Assembly: GCA_043738095.1 (NCBI GenBank)
Contig: JAYSZI010000064.1
Coordinates: 17,104-81,103 of the forward strand
DNA length: 64,000 bases
Direction of reading: 5' to 3'
DNA from: Lysobacter_K sp043738095
GTDB taxonomy: Bacteria > Pseudomonadota > Gammaproteobacteria > Xanthomonadales > Xanthomonadaceae
Below the pieces are notes generated by a model that was given only the letters and a program-made list of their open reading frames with translations, was not told the DNA's origin and made no database searches. The translations under genes were made by a program, and so were the position numbers. Shown one piece after another: positions 57,037-64,000 of this stretch (position 1 is the first letter of the stretch; each line of letters starts with the position of its first letter).

Positions 57037-59274
57037 ATGTCCGACCTCCCACTTGCGGCCCCCCTGAACTCGCCCTCCGGCGCGATCTGGCGCGTCGCCT
57101 TGCCGTTGCCATTGCCGCAGCTGTTCGACTACCGCGGCGTCGCTGGCCATGCCCCTAGCGATGCCGACATCGGCCGGCGGGTTCGGGTGCCATTCGGAAC
57201 CCGCGAGCTGGTGGGGGTGGTGGCCGCGATCGGCGCCGCCCAGGATCAGCCGGCCCCGGCGCTCAAACAGGCACTGGCGGCGATCGATCCGGCGCCGTTG
57301 TTCTCGGGCGAGTTGCTCGACTCACTGCGCTGGCTCGCCCGCTACACCCATACGCCGCTGGGCGAGGTGTTCGCGACCGCGCTGCCGGCACCCCTGCGGC
57401 ACGGCGAGCCGCTCGCCGACACCCACGCCTGGGCTTGGCAGCTCACAGAGGCGGGCCACACCGGACGCGAGCGCCTGCGCGCCGGCAGCCGACCGCGGCG
57501 GCTGGGCGATCTGCTGCAAGCCGGAGCGCGCGACGAGGACGCCCTCAGCGATGCCCTCGACGATTGGCGCAGCGCCGCGCGCGCGCTGGCCAAACGCGGG
57601 TTGGCCGAATGCATCGCCGTGCTGGCCTCGACCCTGGCGCCCGTGCCGCAGCCGGGCCCGACGCTCAACGGCGAACAACAGGCCGCGGTCGCGGCGGTGC
57701 TCGGCACCCGCGGCACGTTCGCGGCGCTGCTGCTCGACGGCGTCACCGGCAGCGGCAAGACCGAGGTCTACCTGCACGCAATCGCGGACTGCCTCGCGCG
57801 CGGCAAGCAGGCGCTGGTGCTGGTGCCGGAGATCGGCCTGACCCCGCAGATGCTCGCGCGGTTTCGCGCGCGGCTCGGCGTGCCGGTGCATGCGCTGCAT
57901 TCCGGTCTCAGCGACGGCGAGCGCGCACGCACCTGGGCCGCGGCCGCGCGGGGTGAGGCGCGGGTGGTGGTCGGCACGCGCTCGGCGGTGTTCCTGCCGC
58001 TGCCCGACGCCGGCCTCATCGTGATCGACGAGGAACACGACGGCAGCTACAAACAGATCGATGGTATCCGCTACCACGCGCGCGATTTCGCCCTGGTGCG
58101 GGCCAAGGGCCTCGGCGTGCCGGTGCTGCTCGGCAGCGCGACGCCGTCGCTAGAATCGCTGCGCAATGCCCAGGCCGAACGCTACGTGCATTTGCGCCTG
58201 CGCGAGCGCGCGGGCGTTGCGGTGCCGCCGCGCGTGCGCGTGCTGGATGTGCGCAAGCGGCCGCTCGAGGCGGGGCTGTCGCCGGAACTGCTGGACGCGA
58301 TCGGGCGCGCGCTCGCCGCCGACGGCCAGGTGCTGGTGTTCAAGAACCGCCGCGGCTACGCGCCGGTGCTGCTGTGCCACGACTGCGGCTGGAGCGCGCA
58401 GTGCCAGCGCTGCAGCACACCGACCCAAGGCACCCCCATGACCGTGCACGCCGGTGGCCGGCGCCTGCAGTGCCACCACTGCGGCGCGCGTCGGCCGGCG
58501 CCGAATGCCTGCCCGGATTGCGGCGGGCTCGCCTTGCAATCGCAAGGCGCCGGCACCGAGCGCATCGAGGAGGCTCTTAACGCCAGGTTCCCCGACGTGC
58601 CGGTGATGCGAATCGACCGCGGCACCACCCAGCGCCGCGATGCACTCGAACAACACCTCGCCGCGTTCGGTACCGCGCGCGGCATCCTGATCGGCACGCA
58701 GATGCTGGCCAAGGGCCACGACCTGCCAAACCTCACCCTGGTCGCCGTGGTCGGCATCGACGAAGGCTTGTTCAGCGCCGACTTCCGCGCCCCGGAAAAA
58801 CTCGCGCAGCTGCTGATCCAGGTCGCCGGCCGCGCCGGCCGTGCCGACAAGCCCGGCGAGGTGCTGCTGCAAACCCACCACCCCGGACACCCATTGTTGG
58901 CAACGTTGCTTGCCGGCGGCTACGGCGCTTTCGCGCAGGCGGAACTGGTGCAGCGCGAGGACGCCGGATTTCCGCCGTTTGCGCATATCGCGCTGCTGCG
59001 CGCCGAGGCGAAACAGGCGGACGTCGCGGGGGCGTTCTTGCAGATCGCCAAGCGCGCCCTGCGTGAGGTCGATGCCGACATCGAACTCAGCGGCCCGCTG
59101 CCCGCGCCGATGCCGCGTCGGGCGGGCTACCAGCGCGCGCAGCTGCTGCTGTCGTCCACTGAGCGACGCACGCTGCACGCTGCACTCGACGCGGCGCTAC
59201 CAGCGATCCATGCCGCCCCGGAAGCGCGCAAGGTGCGCTGGTCGCTCGACGTCGATCCCATCGACTTGTATTGA
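57037..59274 (+). CDS. priA: Primosomal helicase PriA
   Basis: 745 aa. The N-terminal 3'-DNA-binding domain is followed by GVTGSGKTEVYL (Walker A) and VIDEEHDGSYKQ (Walker B). The zinc domain has eight Cys in CHDCGW...CQRC...CHHCGARR...CPDCGG. The helicase C-part has TQMLAKGHDLPNLTLV and VAGRAGRADKPGEVLLQT. It restarts collapsed replication forks. The start agrees with the family length. Confidence 0.97.
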   Translation: MSDLPLAAPLNSPSGAIWRVALPLPLPQLFDYRGVAGHAPSDADIGRRVRVPFGTRELVGVVAAIGAAQDQPAPALKQALAAIDPAPLFSGELLDSLRWLARYTHTPLGEVFATALPAPLRHGEPLADTHAWAWQLTEAGHTGRERLRAGSRPRRLGDLLQAGARDEDALSDALDDWRSAARALAKRGLAECIAVLASTLAPVPQPGPTLNGEQQAAVAAVLGTRGTFAALLLDGVTGSGKTEVYLHAIADCLARGKQALVLVPEIGLTPQMLARFRARLGVPVHALHSGLSDGERARTWAAAARGEARVVVGTRSAVFLPLPDAGLIVIDEEHDGSYKQIDGIRYHARDFALVRAKGLGVPVLLGSATPSLESLRNAQAERYVHLRLRERAGVAVPPRVRVLDVRKRPLEAGLSPELLDAIGRALAADGQVLVFKNRRGYAPVLLCHDCGWSAQCQRCSTPTQGTPMTVHAGGRRLQCHHCGARRPAPNACPDCGGLALQSQGAGTERIEEALNARFPDVPVMRIDRGTTQRRDALEQHLAAFGTARGILIGTQMLAKGHDLPNLTLVAVVGIDEGLFSADFRAPEKLAQLLIQVAGRAGRADKPGEVLLQTHHPGHPLLATLLAGGYGAFAQAELVQREDAGFPPFAHIALLRAEAKQADVAGAFLQIAKRALREVDADIELSGPLPAPMPRRAGYQRAQLLLSSTERRTLHAALDAALPAIHAAPEARKVRWSLDVDPIDLY

Positions 59275-59380
59275 GACCCTGTGCGGCCGCACAACGCGCG
59301 CCTTGTCGTGCCGAGCTCTGCCCGGCATCGCGAGTTGGGCGGCTATCGCCGCGTCGCATTACCTAATTAGGGGCACCATC

Positions 59381-59551
59381 GTGTGGAGCAAAAAGACATC
59401 TGGCTTAATCGGAATGGTAGTGGGCGGGGTTTGGTTTCTGGTAAACCTTCGTCACTTCAGTGAGCAAGGTTTCGTAGCCATCGGCCTGCCGCTGATCATC
59501 TTTGTTCTAGGCGTAATTTACTTTCGCAACGGTAGCAACGAGGCGGCGTAG
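59381..59551 (+). CDS. Small membrane protein, 56 aa
   Basis: A frame from a GTG at 59381 with AGGGG 7 nt upstream. It has two short helices (SGLIGMVVGGVWFLVNL and VAIGLPLIIFVLGVIYF) and ends RNGSNEAA. It is too small for most gene finders. It lies 106 nt after priA on the same strand. No relative is recognised. Confidence 0.55.
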   Translation: MWSKKTSGLIGMVVGGVWFLVNLRHFSEQGFVAIGLPLIIFVLGVIYFRNGSNEAA

Positions 59552-60206
59552 TACCGCTTCGACTACGCCACCTAACAGTTTCATCCCGGCCGAATCCGCT
59601 TTGCCACCCCGTTCGCCAATGTCTTCGTTCCAATGCAGACACTTGCCGACCGGTATGTTGCCGGTCGGCTAATCCTGCCGGTAGCCGCCATCGCCTGCCG
59701 ACATTTGCGCCGCGTCTAATCAAAGGTTCGCACTCCAAGCGGTACGGCACAGCCCATCGCGACATGCTTGAGATCCCGAGCGCAGGTCAGCACTACGGCG
59801 GCGCGCCACAACCCCGCTCCCACCTCCGCTGCAAACGCATGCAACGCAAGCGCAGCAAGGTCGCGCGCGGCCCCGTCGCCGCCGCCGGCAGCCACGCCGC
59901 GATCGCCACGAAGACCGATGCGCAGCCGCTGATGGTCCTACGCCCCGGCACGCAACCGGTGCCGAGCGCGCAAGCAGCGCTAGCGGGGAACGGCACGCAT
60001 CGAGCACGCCCGCGGCGGCGGGCGCCCGAACCGGCCACTTCGCGCCGGGTTACGAATGACGGGCCTGTGGCGATCTTGCACAATTAGCTTATGACGGAGC
60101 TGACGGCAACGATGCGCGACCTTTTCACCCGAGCGCACTGCATCAACGCCGCTGGTATCCACGCCCGCGTCGCCGCGCCCACCTCCATCGGCACGGCGCG
60201 GGAGGC
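59552..60206. other. Gene-free interval before the MFS permease
   Basis: About 650 bp in which I see no supported gene. A frame at 59764-60087 is basic and proline-rich with no domain. I cannot identify a terminator or promoter with confidence. Confidence 0.45.
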
Positions 60207-61553
60207 GTGAACTCCTTCGGGGCGACCACCACGCCGGAGATCACGGCACCGATGACCCCGGCGCGGCGTCTGCGCTGCATCTTCAGCGGCTGCGTCGGCA
60301 ACCTGGTCGAGTGGTACGACTGGTACGTGTACGCGGCGTTCTCGCTGTACTTCGCCGGCACGTTTTTCCCGAAGGGCGAGCGCACCTCGCAATTGCTCAG
60401 TACCGCCGCGGTGTTCGCGGTCGGCTTTTTGATGCGCCCGCTCGGTGGCTGGCTGCTCGGCCGCTACGCCGACCGCCACGGCCGCAAGGCAGCGCTGATG
60501 CTGTCGGTGCTGCTGATGTGCGCGGGCTCACTGATCATCGCGCTCACCCCGGGCTACGCCGTGATCGGCGTCGCCGCGCCGGTGCTGCTAGTGCTCGCAC
60601 GGTTGCTGCAGGGCCTCAGCGTCGGCGGCGAATACGGCACCTCGGCGACCTACCTGAGCGAGGTCGCCACGCGCGAACATCGCGGCTTCTGGTCGAGCTT
60701 TCAGTACGTGACGTTGGTGCTGGGCCACCTGCTGGCGCTCGCAGTGCTGATCGCGCTGCAGCGCGTGTTTTTGACCGACGAACAATTGCGCGATTGGGGC
60801 TGGCGCATTCCGTTCGCGATCGGCGCGCTCGCGGCGGTTGTGGCGCTGTATCTGCGCCGGAGCATGGAAGAAACCGAGGTGTTCGTGCGCAGCGAACGCG
60901 ACGCATCGATCCAGCAACGCCAGGGCACGCTGCGCGCGCTGATGCGGCATCCGCGCGCGGTGCTGACCGTGATCGGCTTGACCATGGGCGGCACACTCGC
61001 GTTCTACACCTACACCACGTACATGCATAAGTTTCTGGTCAACAGCGCCGGCATGGACGCGCATACCGCCTCGCTGGTCAATGCCAGTACGCTGTTCGTG
61101 TACATGCTGCTGCAACCCGCGGTCGGCGCGCTGTCCGACCGGATCGGCCGACGCCCGGTGTTGATCGCATTCGGCGTGCTCGGCACGCTGCTGACGGTGC
61201 CGATCCTGAGCCAGTTGCAGCAGGTGCAGTCGGCGATGCAGGCGTTCTGGCTGATCCTGGCTGCGCTCACGATCGTTAGCGGCTACACCGCGATCAATGC
61301 GGTGGTGAAGGCGGAACTGTTTCCGGTCGAGGTGCGCGCGCTCGGCGTCGGCCTGCCGTATGCACTGACCGTGGCGATCTTCGGCGGCACCGCCGAGATG
61401 GTCGCGCTGTGGTTCAAGAATGCCGGCGTCGAAAGCGGGTTTTACTGGTACGTCACCGCCTGCATCGCGGTGTCGCTGCTGGTGTACCTGTGGATGCCCG
61501 ACACGCGCAACACGTCGCGGATTGACCGCGACCCGATCGGAACACCGCCATGA
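60207..61553 (+). CDS. MFS transporter, KgtP-like MHS family
   Basis: 448 aa from a GTG at 60207, with GGAGG very close; an ATG at 60252 is an alternative. Twelve helices. The metabolite:H+ symporter pattern is clear: GNLVEWYDWYVYAAFSLYFA, MRPLGGWLLGRYADRHGRK and GLSVGGEYGTSATYLSE. This matches KgtP/ProP-like permeases of 2-oxoglutarate, citrate or compatible solutes; the substrate is not settled. Its stop overlaps the next start by 4 nt (ATGA). Confidence 0.9.
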   Translation: MNSFGATTTPEITAPMTPARRLRCIFSGCVGNLVEWYDWYVYAAFSLYFAGTFFPKGERTSQLLSTAAVFAVGFLMRPLGGWLLGRYADRHGRKAALMLSVLLMCAGSLIIALTPGYAVIGVAAPVLLVLARLLQGLSVGGEYGTSATYLSEVATREHRGFWSSFQYVTLVLGHLLALAVLIALQRVFLTDEQLRDWGWRIPFAIGALAAVVALYLRRSMEETEVFVRSERDASIQQRQGTLRALMRHPRAVLTVIGLTMGGTLAFYTYTTYMHKFLVNSAGMDAHTASLVNASTLFVYMLLQPAVGALSDRIGRRPVLIAFGVLGTLLTVPILSQLQQVQSAMQAFWLILAALTIVSGYTAINAVVKAELFPVEVRALGVGLPYALTVAIFGGTAEMVALWFKNAGVESGFYWYVTACIAVSLLVYLWMPDTRNTSRIDRDPIGTPP

Positions 61554-62854
61554 ACGCACCGCCGCATATCGTCATCGTCGGCGGGGGTTTCGCCGGGTTG
61601 TGGGCCACGCGCGCGCTGGCGTCGGCCGACGTGCACATCACCCTGGTCGACCGCCGCAATCACCATCTGTTCCAGCCGCTGCTGTACCAGGTCGCGACCG
61701 CGGGCCTGTCCGCGCCCGACATCGCCGCGCCGTTGCGCCACATCCTGCGCGGCCAGCGCAACGTCGAGGTGCGGCTGGGGGAAGTGACCGATATCGACGC
61801 GGCCGCGCGGCGCGTCAGCCTCGCAGACGGCACTGCGCTGACGTACGACACCTTGCTGCTCGCCAGCGGCGCGACCCACGCCTACTTCGGTCACGACGAT
61901 TGGGCGGCGCACGCGCCCGGGCTCAAGACGCTCGACGACGCGCTCGCGATCCGCCGCCGCTTGCTGCTCGCGTTCGAACGCGCGGAAGTCTGCGATGACG
62001 CGGCCGAGCGCGCGGCGTGGCTAAGCTTCGCCGTCGTCGGCGGTGGTCCGACCGGGGTCGAACTGGCCGGGACGCTGGCCGAGATCGCGCGGCACACGCT
62101 CAAGCGCGAGTTCCGCCGCATCGATCCATCCGAGGCCACAGTACGGTTGCTCGAAGCCGGGCCGCGCGTACTCGCATCGTTTCCGGAGTCGCTGTCGGCC
62201 AAGGCCCGTCGGCAGCTCGAACGCCTCGGCGTCGAAGTCGTCACCGGCGCGCCGGTCAAGGCGATCGATGCGTATGGCTACACGCTCGATCACGGCGCCG
62301 CCGGCGACACCATGGTGGCCGCACGGACCGTGCTGTGGGCGGCCGGGGTCGCGGCCTCGCCACTGGGCGCCCTGCTTGACGCGCCGCGCGACCGCGCCGG
62401 ACGCGTGCTGGTCGCACCCGACCTCAGCGTGCCGGGCCATCCGCAGATTTTTATTGCTGGCGATCTGGCCAGCGTGCAACAGGACGGCAAGCCGATCCCG
62501 GGGGTCGCGCCCGCCGCCAAGCAGATGGGCGCGCACGTGGCCAAGACGATCCGCGCGCGGCTCGCCGGGACTGCGGCGCCCGCGTTCCGCTACCGCGACT
62601 TCGGCAACCTTGCCACGATTGGCCGCATGGCCGCCGTGGTGGAACTGCACGGGTTACGGCTGTCCGGCCTGATTGCCTGGTGGTTCTGGCTGGCCGCGCA
62701 CGTGTTTTTCCTGATCGGCTTCCGCAACCGCTTGATCGTGATGATCAACTGGGCCTGGGCGTATTGGAGCTACCAGCGCCACGCGCGGATCATTCTCGGC
62801 AACGCGGGGACGTCCGCCGATGCGGGCAAGGCGGACGAGGACGAAATCCGCTAA
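61550..62854 (+). CDS. Type II NADH dehydrogenase-like FAD oxidoreductase
   Basis: 434 aa. An N-terminal FAD Rossmann motif, HIVIVGGGFAGLWATRAL, and a second dinucleotide fold, VVGGGPTGVELAGTLAEI, flank a FAD-binding GDLA (IFIAGDLASV). A hydrophobic C-terminal membrane-attachment segment (LIAWWFWLAAHVFFLIGF) is typical of NDH-2, which passes electrons from NADH to quinone without pumping. It is co-translated with the MFS permease, so it may supply redox balance for uptake of an organic acid (inference). Confidence 0.9.
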   Translation: MNAPPHIVIVGGGFAGLWATRALASADVHITLVDRRNHHLFQPLLYQVATAGLSAPDIAAPLRHILRGQRNVEVRLGEVTDIDAAARRVSLADGTALTYDTLLLASGATHAYFGHDDWAAHAPGLKTLDDALAIRRRLLLAFERAEVCDDAAERAAWLSFAVVGGGPTGVELAGTLAEIARHTLKREFRRIDPSEATVRLLEAGPRVLASFPESLSAKARRQLERLGVEVVTGAPVKAIDAYGYTLDHGAAGDTMVAARTVLWAAGVAASPLGALLDAPRDRAGRVLVAPDLSVPGHPQIFIAGDLASVQQDGKPIPGVAPAAKQMGAHVAKTIRARLAGTAAPAFRYRDFGNLATIGRMAAVVELHGLRLSGLIAWWFWLAAHVFFLIGFRNRLIVMINWAWAYWSYQRHARIILGNAGTSADAGKADEDEIR

Positions 62855-63055
62855 CGCGACAATGCTTGGCAGCGACGACTCTGCATAACCGTGTTGAACG
62901 GTCGAATGTCATGTGCGTCCTTCCTGCGCCGCAGGAACAATGATCGGGATCCGATGGACCGATGGTGCTGACCACTAATGACCCGTGGCTTCGGCAGATT
63001 TGCCGTCTTACGCTGCCCAACGCCGCGCCGCCGCGGCCGCGATTGTCCCGATCGC
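62855..63055. other. Gap between NDH-2-like gene and rpoH
   Basis: About 200 bp with no gene; convergent genes meet here and share the terminator that follows. Confidence 0.5.
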
Positions 63056-63092
63056 AAAAAAAAAACGGCCCGGTTGCCCGAGCCGTTTTTTT
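63056..63092. terminator. Bidirectional Rho-independent terminator
   Basis: A hairpin of ACGGC-CCGG/CCGA-GCCGT (63065-63086) flanked by ten A on one side and seven T on the other, so it works in both directions. It ends rpoH and could stop transcription from the NDH-2-like gene too. Confidence 0.93.
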
Positions 63093-63111
63093 ATTCGTGC
63101 AAGTAAACGGA

Positions 63112-64000
<889 letters not shown>

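Noticed and set aside
59764..60087. A 107-codon frame before the MFS permease
   Set aside because: Arg/Pro-rich composition of random GC-rich DNA and no start signal.

Overview
The window looks like a chromosome segment from a high-GC gammaproteobacterium of the Xanthomonadaceae/Lysobacteraceae (Lysobacter-like). The reasons are RpoD and RpoH of xanthomonad type, a TopA whose zinc fingers are replaced by a lysine-rich tail, the block def/fmt/rsmB facing LysM-dprA-smg, and several DUF4124 and GYF_2 proteins typical of that family. Housekeeping DNA is GC-rich. Two accessory blocks, about 1-11400 and 23800-29900, are visibly less GC-rich and are bordered by transposase wreckage.

Region 1 (1-9933, all minus strand) is the start of a secondary-metabolite operon that leaves the window on the left. 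Its order is a membrane-anchored penicillin-acylase-type Ntn hydrolase, a PvdE/SyrD-like cyclic-peptide exporter, a C-A-PCP NRPS module with a glycine-like specificity code, and a type I PKS of which KS and AT are visible. It suggests an N-acylated peptide-polyketide that is exported and then deacylated. Region 2 (about 10380-11406) holds dead IS5 and IS3 transposases. They lie beside tRNA-Ile2, a common island boundary.

Region 3 (11543-23749) is core genome: tRNA-Ile2, rpoD, dtd, an LpxL-like acyltransferase, a YdbS/YdbT-like PH pair, and an envelope-glycan cluster (two GT-B glycosyltransferases, a WaaE-like GT2, a methyltransferase and an ArnT-like transferase).

Region 4 (23831-29870) is the most interesting part. 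It is a compact minus-strand operon that reads as an unfamiliar RiPP pathway: a 63-aa precursor with a strong promoter, then a stem-loop, an MvdD-like ATP-grasp ligase, an SDP/SppA-like serine protease, a MauE-like and a MauD/TlpA-like redox pair, and an MsbA-type ABC exporter. The gap beyond the exporter, upstream of the ArnT-like gene, holds an inverted repeat and a (TTGCTG)12 tract. A dead IS5 copy flanks the precursor side.

Region 5 (30134-43639) is core: rsmB, fmt, def, a LysM protein, dprA, smg, a GYF_2-pilin protein, a GYF_2-RDD protein, topA, a Sua5-family gene, a DUF1579 protein and two DUF4124 proteins. Region 6 (44137-59551) is mixed: a class C beta-lactamase-like hydrolase, an ECF sigma factor with a probable anti-sigma, an SDR, a lipoprotein, a half-size GDT1 protein, sppA, a MATE transporter, a DUF3667 protein with a duplicated zinc ribbon, a DUF4286 protein, a DUF3106-like/sigma-like pair and priA with a DnaA-box palindrome upstream. 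Region 7 (60207-64000) has a KgtP-like MFS permease coupled to an NDH-2-like dehydrogenase, and the 3' part of rpoH.
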